A DNA stretch of 64,000 nucleotides, taken from an uncultured Oribacterium sp. (GTDB taxonomy: Bacteria; Bacillota; Clostridia; Lachnospirales; Lachnospiraceae). Positions 35,458 through 45,358 of this stretch are shown piece by piece. Position 1 is the first letter of the stretch, and every line of letters starts with the position of its first letter. The stretch covers positions 1-64,000 of the forward strand of contig CAKQPT010000011.1 of assembly GCA_934270345.1 (NCBI GenBank), read 5' to 3'. The translations under genes were made by a program, and so were the position numbers. The notes under the pieces are model-generated. The model was not told the origin of the DNA, searched no databases, and saw only the letters and a list, made by a program, of their open reading frames with translations.

Positions 35458-36339
35458 ATGTACGAAATAACCAAAGTTGAGCACCTTGTTGACAAGGACT
35501 GGCTTATGGTCATCAAGGCACCATTTGTTGCCATGAAGTGTGAACCTGGTCAGTTTATGATTGCGAAGCTCGGAGAGCTGGGCGAGAGAATTCCGTTTAC
35601 CATCGCAGATTACGACAGAGAGGCGGAGACCATCACCATCGTATTCCAGGTAGTGGGCGCTTCCACCGAGAAGATGAGCCACCTGAAGGCCGGTGATTCT
35701 TTCACGGATATCGTAGGACCGCTCGGCAGACCGTCCGAGATGGTCGACACACCGATCGAGGAGCTGAAGAAGGAGTCGTTCATCTTCATCGCCGGCGGTG
35801 TCGGTGCTGCACCGGTTTATCCGCAGGTGAAGTGGCTGCATGAGCACGGCATCGAGGCGGATGTCATCCTCGGCGCCAGAAATAAGGACCTTCTGATCAT
35901 GGAAGAGGATCTTCGTAAGGTAGCGGCCAATGTCTATGTATGTACAGATGATGGCTCCTACGGCGAGAAGGGTGTCGTAACCGACATTCTGAAGAAGCTG
36001 GTCAACGAAGAGGGCAAGAAGTACACGAAGTGCGTAGCCATCGGACCAGTCATCATGATGAAGTTTGCCTGCCTCACCACAAAGGATCTCGGCATCCCGA
36101 CCATCGTTTCCATGAACCCGATTATGATCGATGGTACCGGCATGTGCGGTGCCTGCCGTCTGATTGTCGGCGATAAGGTGAAGTTTGCCTGCGTTGATGG
36201 ACCTGAGTTTGACGGTCATCTCGTAGACTTCGACCTCGCGATGAAGCGTCAGAGACAGTACAAGGATGAAGAGGGAAGAGCGATGCTCGCATTACAGGAG
36301 GGTGCTACACACTCCGGCGGCTGCGAAGCAGATAAATAA
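35458..36339 (+). CDS. nfnA: NADH-dependent ferredoxin:NADP+ oxidoreductase, small subunit (NfnA-like)
   Basis: A 293-residue flavin/2Fe-2S protein of the ferredoxin-NADP reductase family. The FAD-binding region has GERIPFTIADYD, the pyridine-nucleotide motif is IAGGVGAAPVYPQ (about 110-122), and the C-terminal 2Fe-2S ligands are in GTGMCGACRLIVG and KFACVDGPEFDG. Together with the next gene it matches the electron-bifurcating transhydrogenase NfnAB (or a related SudAB/glutamate synthase-like pair), which couples ferredoxin, NADH and NADP+. ATG 35446 overlaps the ribosome binding site GGAGGAG, so 35458 is the start. Spacing to nfnB is 14 bases. Confidence 0.88.
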   Translation: MYEITKVEHLVDKDWLMVIKAPFVAMKCEPGQFMIAKLGELGERIPFTIADYDREAETITIVFQVVGASTEKMSHLKAGDSFTDIVGPLGRPSEMVDTPIEELKKESFIFIAGGVGAAPVYPQVKWLHEHGIEADVILGARNKDLLIMEEDLRKVAANVYVCTDDGSYGEKGVVTDILKKLVNEEGKKYTKCVAIGPVIMMKFACLTTKDLGIPTIVSMNPIMIDGTGMCGACRLIVGDKVKFACVDGPEFDGHLVDFDLAMKRQRQYKDEEGRAMLALQEGATHSGGCEADK

Positions 36340-36353
36340 TCAGGAGGCAGAGA

Positions 36354-37748
36354 ATGGACGTTAAGAATAGAATTCCTGTCCGCGAGCAGGATGCGAAGGT
36401 TAGAGCAACAAACTTCGAAGAGGTTTGTCTCGGATATAATGACGAAGAAGCACATCTTGAGGCGCTGAGATGCCTCGAGTGTAAGAACCCGATGTGCGTG
36501 AAGGGCTGCCCTGTTTCCATCAACATTCCGGGCTTCATCCATCACGTAAAGGAAGGCAATATCGAGGCAGCAGCGGATGTGATCGCACTGTCCTCTGCAC
36601 TTCCGGCAGTCTGTGGACGTGTCTGCCCTCAGGAGACACAGTGCGAGGGTAAGTGCGTACGTGGCATCAAGGGTGAGGCGATTTCCATCGGTAAGCTCGA
36701 GCGTTATGTCGCTGACTGGGCGAGAGAGCATGACTATGTGGCTGCGAAGCCGGGTACACCGAATGGGAAGAAGGTAGCCGTGATCGGTTCCGGTCCTTCC
36801 GGACTGACCTGCGCAGGTGATCTCGCAAAGATGGGTTATGATGTAACCATCTTCGAGGCATTCCATCAGCCAGGTGGCGTTCTCGTATATGGCATCCCGG
36901 AGTTCCGTCTTCCGAAGGATCGTGTCGTAAAGCCGGAGATCGAGAACGTTAAGAAGCTCGGTGTAAAGATCGATACCAACGTCATCATCGGTCGTTCCCT
37001 GACCATCGATGACCTCCTCACAGAAGAGGGCTTCGATGCCGTATTTATCGGTTCCGGTGCAGGACTTCCTCGTTTCATGAACATTCCGGGCGAGGCTGCA
37101 AACGGTGTTTACTCCGCAAATGAGTTTCTGACACGTAATAACCTTATGAAGGCATATCGTGAGGATTCCGATACCCCGATCAAGGTTGGTAAGAAGGTCG
37201 TTGTCGTCGGTGGTGGTAACGTAGCGATGGATGCTGCGAGAACCGCACTTCGTCTCGGCGCAGAGGTACATGTCGTATACCGTCGTTCCGAGGAAGAGCT
37301 TCCTGCACGTCGTGAGGAGGTTCACCACGCGAAGGAAGAGGGTATCATCTTCGATCTCCTCGAGAACCCGATTCAGATCTATACGGATGAGAATGACTGG
37401 GTAAAGGGCGTACAGATCCAGCGCATGCAGCTCGGTGAGCCGGATGCATCCGGACGTCGCAGACCGGAAGCCATCCCTGGTGATGTTTATGACATGGACT
37501 GCGATATGGTCATCATGTCCCTCGGTACCTCTCCGAACCCGCTGATCAAGGATACAACCGCTGGTCTCGACACCAACTCCCATGGCTGTATCATCGCGAA
37601 GGAGGAGAACGGACAGACATCCAAGACCGCCGTTTATGCCGGTGGTGATGCCGTAACAGGCGCGGCGACCGTTATCCTTGCGATGGGTGCCGGTAAGGCT
37701 GCTGCAAAGGGCATCGATGATTATCTCAATGGTCGTACCACAGAGTAA
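36354..37748 (+). CDS. nfnB: NADH-dependent ferredoxin:NADP+ oxidoreductase, large subunit (NfnB/GltD-like)
   Basis: A 464-residue FAD and 4Fe-4S protein. N-terminal cysteines CLECKNPMCVKGCPV and CGRVCPQETQCEGKC bind the clusters, FAD motif AVIGSGPSGL (about 142-151), NAD(P) motif VVVVGGGNVAMDAA (about 282-295) and C-terminal VYAGGDAVTGAAT. It is often annotated as glutamate synthase, homotetrameric GltA, but the immediately upstream NfnA-like gene makes bifurcating transhydrogenase the better call. In a fermenter it would supply NADPH from NADH and reduced ferredoxin. Ribosome binding site CAGGAGG; a strong terminator ends the operon. Confidence 0.88.
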   Translation: MDVKNRIPVREQDAKVRATNFEEVCLGYNDEEAHLEALRCLECKNPMCVKGCPVSINIPGFIHHVKEGNIEAAADVIALSSALPAVCGRVCPQETQCEGKCVRGIKGEAISIGKLERYVADWAREHDYVAAKPGTPNGKKVAVIGSGPSGLTCAGDLAKMGYDVTIFEAFHQPGGVLVYGIPEFRLPKDRVVKPEIENVKKLGVKIDTNVIIGRSLTIDDLLTEEGFDAVFIGSGAGLPRFMNIPGEAANGVYSANEFLTRNNLMKAYREDSDTPIKVGKKVVVVGGGNVAMDAARTALRLGAEVHVVYRRSEEELPARREEVHHAKEEGIIFDLLENPIQIYTDENDWVKGVQIQRMQLGEPDASGRRRPEAIPGDVYDMDCDMVIMSLGTSPNPLIKDTTAGLDTNSHGCIIAKEENGQTSKTAVYAGGDAVTGAATVILAMGAGKAAAKGIDDYLNGRTTE

Positions 37749-37780
37749 TCAGAAAAGAATTCTGTATACATGAAATTTTC

Positions 37781-37812
37781 GGCGTGTATTCACTTGAATA
37801 CACGCCTTCTTT
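37781..37812 (+). terminator. terminator of nfnAB
   Basis: GGCGTGTATTC (37781-37791) and GAATACACGCC (37796-37806), loop ACTT, tail TTCTTT. Confidence 0.92.
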
Positions 37813-37920
37813 GTGAGAAAATAGACAAAGTTTCCGAGACAGTGTTTTTATGCTGTGGAAATTTGAATTTTGCGTCGTTCACGTTTTCGAATTTGCGTGG
37901 ATTGTTGAAAGGAGATTCAT

Positions 37921-38613
37921 ATGACCTATACAAATGAGGTTGAGAACATGTGCCCTATCGCACAGGGTGTTCATCATGGTGCTGCTCCTATTCCTGAAGA
38001 GGGAAAGTGGGTACAGTCCAAGGAAGTAAAGGATATTTCCGGATTCACACACGGTGTAGGCTGGTGTGCACCACAGCAGGGTGCCTGCAAGCTTTCTCTG
38101 AATATTAAGGAAGGTATCATCCAGGAGGCACTTGTCGAGACCATCGGCTGCTCCGGTATGACTCATTCTGCTGCGATGGCTGCAGAGATCCTTCCGGGGC
38201 TTACAGTTCTCGAGGCATTAAACACTGACCTCGTATGTGATGCGATCAACACAGCGATGAGAGAGCTGTTCCTCCAGATTGCATACGGCCGTTCCCAGTC
38301 TGCATTCTCCGATGACGGACTTGCAGTTGGTGCTGGTCTTGAGGATCTTGGTAAGGGCCTTCGTTCCCAGGTTGGTACCATGTACGGTACACTGAAGAAG
38401 GGACCTCGTTACCTCGAGATGGCTGAGGGCTATGTAACTGACATCGCTCTTGATAAGGATGATCAGATCATCGGTTACAAGTACGTTAACCTCGGAAAGA
38501 TGACAGACTTCATCAAGAAGGGTGATGATCCTACCACAGCATGGGAGAAGGCAAAGGGCCAGTACGGTCGTATCGACGATGCTGTTAAGTTCATCGATCC
38601 ACGTAAGCAGTGA
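37921..38613 (+). CDS. IscU/NifU-like iron-sulfur scaffold protein
   Basis: A 230-residue protein with an IscU-like core. VGWCAPQQGACKLSLNI (about 42-58) and VETIGCSGMTHSAAMAAEI (about 65-83) resemble the two cysteine-containing segments of the scaffold fold, though the spacing and the third cysteine differ from IscU. Such proteins are usually annotated as Fe-S cluster assembly scaffolds. The gene is followed 24 bases later by the GGGtGRT gene, and this pairing is what I know from Clostridia; its job is undescribed. Ribosome binding site GAAAGGAG. The codon use suggests strong expression. Confidence 0.75.
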   Translation: MTYTNEVENMCPIAQGVHHGAAPIPEEGKWVQSKEVKDISGFTHGVGWCAPQQGACKLSLNIKEGIIQEALVETIGCSGMTHSAAMAAEILPGLTVLEALNTDLVCDAINTAMRELFLQIAYGRSQSAFSDDGLAVGAGLEDLGKGLRSQVGTMYGTLKKGPRYLEMAEGYVTDIALDKDDQIIGYKYVNLGKMTDFIKKGDDPTTAWEKAKGQYGRIDDAVKFIDPRKQ

Positions 38614-38637
38614 TAAGCTCAGAAGGAGGAAATTAAG

Positions 38638-39648
38638 ATGGCATTATTTGAGGGATACGAGAGACGTATCAAGCAGATCAATGAAGCTTTAAATAAGTAC
38701 GGTATCGCTGATATCGAAGAAGCTCGTAAGATTACAGAAGACGCTGGCCTCGATGTTTACAACATGGTTAAGGGCGTTCAGACCATTTGCTTCGAGAATG
38801 CTTGCTGGGCTTACATCGTAGGTGCTGCAATCGCAATCAAGAAGGACTGCAGAAACGCAGCAGACGCTGCCGCAGCAATCGGTGAGGGACTTCAGTCCTT
38901 CTGCATCCCTGGTTCCGTAGCAGACAACCGTAAGGTAGGTCTCGGCCATGGTAACCTGGGCAAGATGCTCCTTTCCGAGGAGACAGAGTGCTTCTGCTTC
39001 CTCGCTGGTCACGAGTCCTTCGCAGCCGCTGAGGGTGCAATCGGTATCGCAAACAACGCAAACAAGGTTCGTGTGAAGCCGCTTCGTGTTATCCTGAACG
39101 GCCTCGGCAAGGACGCTGCAAAGATCATCTCCAGAATCAACGGCTTCACCTTCGTTGAGACCGAGTATGATCCATATACCAACACCGTAACCGAGACAGA
39201 GCGCATCGCTTATTCCGATGGCCCTAGAGCAAAGGTTAACTGCTATGGCGCAAACTCTGTTCCAGAGGGCGTAGCGATCATGTGGAAGGAGAACGTAGAC
39301 GTTTCCATCACCGGTAACTCTACCAACCCGACCAGATTCCAGCACCCGGTTGCAGGCACCTACAAGAAGGAGCGCCTCGAGGCTGGTAAGAAGTATTTCT
39401 CCGTAGCATCAGGCGGAGGAACCGGACGTACACTTCACCCGGATAACATGGCAGCAGGTCCTGCTTCCTATGGTATGACCGATACCCTCGGCCGTATGCA
39501 CAGTGACGCACAGTTCGCAGGATCCTCTTCTGTACCTGCACACGTAGAGATGATGGGTCTGATCGGCATGGGCAACAACCCTATGGTTGGCGCTACTGTA
39601 TCCGTTGCCGTAGCGGTTGCGGAGGCTGCAAAGGCTGGCAAGTTCTAA
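38638..39648 (+). CDS. GGGtGRT family protein of unknown function
   Basis: A 336-residue protein with the family-defining motif SGGGTGRTLHPDN (about 260-272) and other well-kept glycine-rich stretches: GLGHGNLGKMLL (about 102-113), IPGSVADNRKVG and GLIGMGNNPMVGA. Several cysteines (CFENACW, CFCFLAGHE) could hold a cluster. No enzymatic fold is recognised. It is cotranscribed with the IscU-like gene (spacing 24 bases, AAGGAGGAAA ribosome binding site) and ends in a terminator. Very strong codon bias suggests an abundant protein. Membership of the family is clear; function is not known. Confidence 0.88.
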   Translation: MALFEGYERRIKQINEALNKYGIADIEEARKITEDAGLDVYNMVKGVQTICFENACWAYIVGAAIAIKKDCRNAADAAAAIGEGLQSFCIPGSVADNRKVGLGHGNLGKMLLSEETECFCFLAGHESFAAAEGAIGIANNANKVRVKPLRVILNGLGKDAAKIISRINGFTFVETEYDPYTNTVTETERIAYSDGPRAKVNCYGANSVPEGVAIMWKENVDVSITGNSTNPTRFQHPVAGTYKKERLEAGKKYFSVASGGGTGRTLHPDNMAAGPASYGMTDTLGRMHSDAQFAGSSSVPAHVEMMGLIGMGNNPMVGATVSVAVAVAEAAKAGKF

Positions 39649-39677
39649 GGAATTTCAAGGCTTCTAAGAGAAAATAA

Positions 39678-39716
39678 GAGGGATTCGCAATTTGCGAGTC
39701 CCTCTCTTTGATTTTG
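39678..39716 (+). terminator. terminator of the scaffold/GGGtGRT operon
   Basis: GAGGGATTCGCAA (39678-39690) and TTGCGAGTCCCTC (39692-39704), followed by TCTTTGATTTT. Confidence 0.85.
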
Positions 39717-39731
39717 AAAGGACGTGAACAT

Positions 39732-41306
39732 ATGGCAGATTTCAGCACGGAAGAGGGAAAGGCAGCAAATAAAAACGGTATATTGCGGGCGTTTTTCGTC
39801 GGGCTGGCTCTGATCATTCAGATTCTTCTGATCATCTCTTTTTTTACGAGACTGAGCCGGTACGCGGAGTGGGTACAGAATGTAACGGAGGTGATTGCGC
39901 TCGTCATGGTGCTCGTCATCTACGGGCAGCATAAGACGAGCTCGATGAAGATGCCGTGGATCATCCTCATCATGGCGTTTCCGGTCTTCGGTATCGTACT
40001 GTACTTCCTTATCGGCCTCGATGTGTCGACGCGGAAGATGCGGGAGCGCTACCAGAAAATTGACCAGGTGCTGTTCCCGGCGTTGAAGGATACCGCGGAT
40101 CCGGCGGATCTGGAGGCATTGAAAAAGGAGAATCCGGCAGCGGGTTCCATCGCTCGGTACCTTCAGGATTATGCCTTCTATCCGGTGTACCGGAATACGG
40201 ATGTCGAGTATTTCGATGAGGCCGCGAAGGGGCTGGAGGCGCAGCTTCGCGATCTTCGGAAGGCAGAGCAGTTCATCTTCATGGAGTACCATGCCATCGA
40301 AGATAAGGAATCCTGGCGGCGTATCGAGGAGGTCCTCGTCGAGCGTGTGAAGGCCGGCGTCCATGTGCGTGTCTTCTATGATGATATGGGATCCATCGGC
40401 TTCATCACGACGGATTTCGTGAAGAAGCTCGAGCGTCTCGGCATTCACTGCCGTGTGTTTAATCCCTTCGCGCCGGGCGCGAACCTCTTCCTGAATTACC
40501 GTGATCACCGGAAGATCACCGTCATCGATAACCGTGTCGGCTTCACCGGTGGTTACAATCTCGCCAATGAGTATTTCAATGTGACGCACCCATACGGGCA
40601 GTGGAAGGACAGCGGTATCCGCATAGAGGGACCGGCGGTGCAGAGCATGACCCTCACCTTCCTCGAGATGTGGAATGCTGTCCGCGCGACCGACTGGGAC
40701 GACCCGGATACCCTTCGCTTCCTGAAGAGCTATCACTACACGGCGAAGGAGCCGACGGGCTTCATCCAGCCGTATGCCGACAGTCCGATGGATGACGAGC
40801 AGGTCGGGGAGAATGTCTACATCAGTATGGCGAACAAGGCAGAGAAGTACTGCTACTTCATCACACCGTACCTGATCATCACGGATGAGATGACCCATGC
40901 GCTCGGTCTCGCTGCGAAGCGAGGTGTCGATGTGCGTATCATCACACCAGGCATCCCGGATAAGCGGATGGTCTATGGTGTTACCCGCTCCTTCTATAAC
41001 GGCCTCGTACGGAACGGGGTCCGCATCTTCGAGTGGACGCCGGGCTTCTGTCATGCGAAGATGAGCGTGGTCGATGACCGGATGGCGACCTGTGGTACCA
41101 TCAACCTCGATTACCGTTCACTGTATCACCACTTCGAGAACGGCTGCTTCCTGGCGGACTGTTCGGCGGTACAGGAGATCAAGGCGGACTTCGACTGTAC
41201 GTTTAAGGAGTGCCGCGAGGTGACGGATGAGTACCGCATCGGCCGCCGGGGCACCATCAAGCGACTCTGGCAGCTCTTCCTTCGTCTCTTTGCCGAGCTG
41301 ATGTGA
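39732..41306 (+). CDS. cls: cardiolipin synthase
   Basis: A 524-residue phospholipase D-type synthase that condenses two phosphatidylglycerols to cardiolipin at the membrane. Two hydrophobic segments lie near the N terminus (about 21-42 and 52-96, the latter split), followed by two HKD motifs: HRKITVIDNRVGFTGGYN (about 257-274) and HAKMSVVDDRMATCGT (about 443-458) with the following NLDYRS. The open frame reaches 39708, but ATG 39732 is better placed after AAAGGACG. It overlaps the possible GTG start of mntP, so the two are cotranscribed. Confidence 0.93.
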   Translation: MADFSTEEGKAANKNGILRAFFVGLALIIQILLIISFFTRLSRYAEWVQNVTEVIALVMVLVIYGQHKTSSMKMPWIILIMAFPVFGIVLYFLIGLDVSTRKMRERYQKIDQVLFPALKDTADPADLEALKKENPAAGSIARYLQDYAFYPVYRNTDVEYFDEAAKGLEAQLRDLRKAEQFIFMEYHAIEDKESWRRIEEVLVERVKAGVHVRVFYDDMGSIGFITTDFVKKLERLGIHCRVFNPFAPGANLFLNYRDHRKITVIDNRVGFTGGYNLANEYFNVTHPYGQWKDSGIRIEGPAVQSMTLTFLEMWNAVRATDWDDPDTLRFLKSYHYTAKEPTGFIQPYADSPMDDEQVGENVYISMANKAEKYCYFITPYLIITDEMTHALGLAAKRGVDVRIITPGIPDKRMVYGVTRSFYNGLVRNGVRIFEWTPGFCHAKMSVVDDRMATCGTINLDYRSLYHHFENGCFLADCSAVQEIKADFDCTFKECREVTDEYRIGRRGTIKRLWQLFLRLFAELM

Positions 41307-41323
41307 TTTTGGAGAACGTGGTT

Positions 41324-41923
41324 ATGGGAATTTCTTTTGTGGTAAACAGTGTGCTGCTCGGTGTCGGTCTGGCGATGGATGCCTTTTCGGTGTCGATGGC
41401 GAACGGACTTTCCAACCCGAAGATGAACCGCGCTGAGATGGGCCGGATCGCCGGCTGCTTCGCCTTCTTCCAGTGGCTCATGCCGATGCTCGGCTGGGTG
41501 CTGGTCCATACGATCGTCCTGTACTTTCAGGCATTTCAGAAGCTGATCCCGTGGATCGCGCTGATTCTTCTCTGCTACATCGGCGGCAATATGCTGCTGG
41601 AGGGCATTCGGAACCCGGAGGGAGAAGAGACCGGCATCGAGGAAACGGATGCGAAGCTTCCGCTCGGGAAGCTCGCGATGCAGGGCGTCGCCACCTCGAT
41701 CGATGCACTTTCGGTCGGCTTCACGATTTCGGAGTATCACCTGATGGAAGCATTGGCCGCGACCATCATTATCGCGGTCACGACCTTCGTGATCTGCGTC
41801 GGCGGACTCCGCATCGGACGCGCGGCCGGCACAAAGCTCAGCGGGAAGGCCGCCATCCTCGGCGGCGTGATCCTGATCGGCATCGGCATCGAGATTTTCG
41901 TCAGCGGTCTGTTTTTTGGATGA
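41324..41923 (+). CDS. mntP: manganese efflux pump MntP
   Basis: A 199-residue protein with six membrane segments and the duplicated family signature GLAMDAFSVSMANG (about 15-28) and VATSIDALSVGFTIS (about 125-139), whose aspartates are expected to bind Mn2+. It exports manganese and is usually induced by it. A GTG at 41303 overlaps the end of cls; ATG 41324 after TTGGAG is preferred because it starts the first membrane helix at the usual place. No yybP-ykoY (manganese) riboswitch is seen, since the gene follows cls directly. Confidence 0.92.
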   Translation: MGISFVVNSVLLGVGLAMDAFSVSMANGLSNPKMNRAEMGRIAGCFAFFQWLMPMLGWVLVHTIVLYFQAFQKLIPWIALILLCYIGGNMLLEGIRNPEGEETGIEETDAKLPLGKLAMQGVATSIDALSVGFTISEYHLMEALAATIIIAVTTFVICVGGLRIGRAAGTKLSGKAAILGGVILIGIGIEIFVSGLFFG

Positions 41924-41977
41924 GCTACTCACCGGTGATATCTGCCGATCATGACAGAATAGTAGTACGTATAAAAG

Positions 41978-42009
41978 CAGCCAGGGGCCTTTCAACCTCT
42001 GGCTGTTTT
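41978..42009. terminator. bidirectional terminator after mntP
   Basis: CAGCCAGGGG (41978-41987) and CCTCTGGCTG (41996-42005) then TTTTG; AAAAG precedes the left arm, so the minus strand also ends in a T run. Confidence 0.82.
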
Positions 42010-42054
42010 GCATATGCATGAGAGAAGCGCACGCGGCGCAACGTCTTCAGTGAA

Positions 42055-42582
42055 TCAATCGTCTCTTCCGAAAATCGAAGCGAGTGCATACAGCGCGCCG
42101 CCGAGGCAGATCGCGATGTCCCCGATGTTGACGATGATCTTCTTCAGGCTGCCGATGCGGATGTTCAGGTAGTCGGTGACTTCGCCGTGCATTCCGCGGT
42201 CGAGGACGTTGCTGAGCGCACCGCCGATCACGATGGACATGCCGAGCTTCCGGAGCTTATAGCGCTTCGGGAAGTAGGCGGTCAGGTACTGGAGGCCGCC
42301 GGCGAGAAAGCCGACCGCGGCCATGGAGCTCAGCTTCACGAATTCCGGATATTCTTTGAGGTGGCCCTTTGAGAAGCCAGGATTATGTGCGCGCATGATC
42401 TGCACATAACCCTTCGTGCCCGGCATCTCCCGCGGGAAGTTCTCTGCCGGCTCTGTATCAATCGCCGTCTTGAACATCTGGTCGATGGAGCAGATGAGGC
42501 TTGCAATCGCCGTATAGTGCAGAAATTCGCCTGTAATCTCCCAGATCAGATGCGTGGTCTTTATATTCTTGATCAGTCCCAT
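42055..42582 (-). CDS. lspA: signal peptidase II-like protein
   Basis: A 175-residue membrane protein related to lipoprotein signal peptidase. The two catalytic aspartates are recognisable in VIGGALSNVLDRGMHGEVTDYL and VNIGDIAICLGGAL. The N-terminal part is divergent (DQMFKTAIDTEPAENF corresponds to the usual DQ...K block), and a hydrophilic stretch (about 48-78) is longer than in typical LspA. It may be the main enzyme or a second, specialised copy. It lies 25 bases downstream of the MocR regulator gene and shares its strand, so they are probably cotranscribed. Confidence 0.78.
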   Translation of the reverse strand: MGLIKNIKTTHLIWEITGEFLHYTAIASLICSIDQMFKTAIDTEPAENFPREMPGTKGYVQIMRAHNPGFSKGHLKEYPEFVKLSSMAAVGFLAGGLQYLTAYFPKRYKLRKLGMSIVIGGALSNVLDRGMHGEVTDYLNIRIGSLKKIIVNIGDIAICLGGALYALASIFGRDD

Positions 42583-42607
42583 AAGGCACCTCCTTTTATA
42601 AGCTATA

Positions 42608-43786
42608 TTATATCAGTTTTTTCCGTTCCTGACGACGTTTCCGGCGCACCCGGTTGATATATCGCTCGAAGGCACCGCTGTTCAGATACTCCGCGAGCAC
42701 ATACTGATCATAGGTCGGAACCGTGCAGGAGTAGAAGCTGATCCTCGCCTTCAGCTCCGCCGCCCGCTTCTTCGGAAGCAGCATATAGCCGGTTCGGATC
42801 GCCGGCGAGATGGTCTTCGTGAAGGTGTTCATATAGATGACCGTCTCCTCCGGTGCGAGTGAAAAGAGTGTGTCCTCCGATTTCGTCGAGGGTGAGAATT
42901 CGGAGGCGTAATCATCCTCGATGATCATCGCCTGTCGCTGTTTCGCCCAGGAGATGTACTCCTGCCGCTTGCCGGCCGTCGCCGTCACACCGCTCGGATA
43001 GGAGTCGAAGGGCGTCACATGCAGCACGCCTGCGTCCGAACGCCGGAGCTCGCTCGAGTGAATGCCGTGATGCCCGAGCTTCAGAAGTTCACAGTGCGCA
43101 CCGTTCGCCTCATACACCCTCCGTATCTTCTCATAGGAAGGATCCTCCAGCGCATAGACCCGCTCACGCCCGAGCATCTGCACGATCAGGCTGTAGAGGT
43201 ACTCGGATCCGGCCCCCACGATGATCTGCGAAACATCGACATGGATGCCCCGGCTCCGCTGCAGGTAGCGCGCGATGCTCTCGCGGAAGTAGAGTGTCCC
43301 CTCGTTCGGCGAGCGCTGCATGCACTCCTCCGCATATTCCGACAGCACCCGCCGCATCGTCCGTGCGAAGCCCGCGAAGGAGAGCTCCGCTGCCGCGGCC
43401 TCGTACTGATCCGTCGCCGATGCGCCTTCTGCCTGGGCCAATGCTGAGATTCTGGACCCTCCCGCCGACGCGGCGGACAGACGGGACGTGTTGTCCACTG
43501 CCTGCCGGTCGTCTGCATTGTCCGAAGCATCCCCGACGGGGAAGGCGTCCTCCGAGCGGTAGCAGACGAAGTAGCCGCTGCGCTCGCGCGCCTCGATGTA
43601 GCCCTCGTCGATGAGGAGATTGTAGGCGTGCTCCACCGTGATGACGGAGGTATCGGTCTGCTCTGCCATCGTCCGCTTCGACGGTACGCGCTCACCGGGA
43701 GCATAGGCACCACTCGTGATGTCACCACGGAGCGCTTCGTAAATCTTCAGATAGGCTGGTCGTTTCGTTTCATCTGCTGGTCGCAT
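42608..43786 (-). CDS. MocR/GntR-type regulator with a short aminotransferase domain
   Basis: A 392-residue protein with an N-terminal GntR winged helix (SGAYAPGERVPSKRTMAEQ, SVITVEHAYNLLIDEGYI) and an aminotransferase-like domain whose PLP lysine is in NTFTKTISPAIRTGYM. It stops soon after AFERYINRVRRKRRQERKKL, where family members usually continue for about 60-80 residues of the small C-terminal subdomain. A linker rich in Ala, Asp and Ser lies at about 83-130. An AAAGAGA ribosome binding site favours ATG 43786 over 43807. PLP or a derived amine is the likely ligand. Either a true short form or a truncated, possibly inactive protein. Confidence 0.78.
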   Translation of the reverse strand: MRPADETKRPAYLKIYEALRGDITSGAYAPGERVPSKRTMAEQTDTSVITVEHAYNLLIDEGYIEARERSGYFVCYRSEDAFPVGDASDNADDRQAVDNTSRLSAASAGGSRISALAQAEGASATDQYEAAAAELSFAGFARTMRRVLSEYAEECMQRSPNEGTLYFRESIARYLQRSRGIHVDVSQIIVGAGSEYLYSLIVQMLGRERVYALEDPSYEKIRRVYEANGAHCELLKLGHHGIHSSELRRSDAGVLHVTPFDSYPSGVTATAGKRQEYISWAKQRQAMIIEDDYASEFSPSTKSEDTLFSLAPEETVIYMNTFTKTISPAIRTGYMLLPKKRAAELKARISFYSCTVPTYDQYVLAEYLNSGAFERYINRVRRKRRQERKKLI

Positions 43787-43821
43787 AATTTCTCTTTTCT
43801 GATGCAAATTCCCATGGTCAG

Positions 43822-43850
43822 ATTATAACATGAAAATTTCGATGTGCGAA
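43822..43850 (-). promoter_or_regulatory. promoter of the MocR regulator
   Basis: On the minus strand, TTCGCA (43850-43845), 17 bases, TATAAT (43827-43822). Confidence 0.65.
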
Positions 43851-43974
43851 ATCCGCGCCAGCATATATACTATAGCTTCAGAACCGAAGCGGATGCAGTG
43901 CCGGTAGAGTATGCCCGTGGCGCACGGAATGCGATCGGATATCGGCGGGGCTTCGGACAGGATACTACAATTTC

Positions 43975-45198
<1,224 letters not shown>

Positions 45199-45247
45199 GA
45201 AGCAGGGACGCCCGAGACCGGAAAACGCAGGTCTTTTCGCAGAAACC

Positions 45248-45276
45248 TTGCTAGTCATACCGCGTTTTGTTATAAT
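45248..45276 (+). promoter_or_regulatory. promoter of secDF
   Basis: TTGCTA (45248-45253), 17 bases, TATAAT (45271-45276), 82 bases before the start codon. Confidence 0.8.
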
Positions 45277-45358
45277 ATCGTTTGCTATTGCCCTCAGGTG
45301 GGGTCTCTGTACACGCCCGGGAGCCGGCAAATTTTATATAATAAAGGAAGATTTTCCA

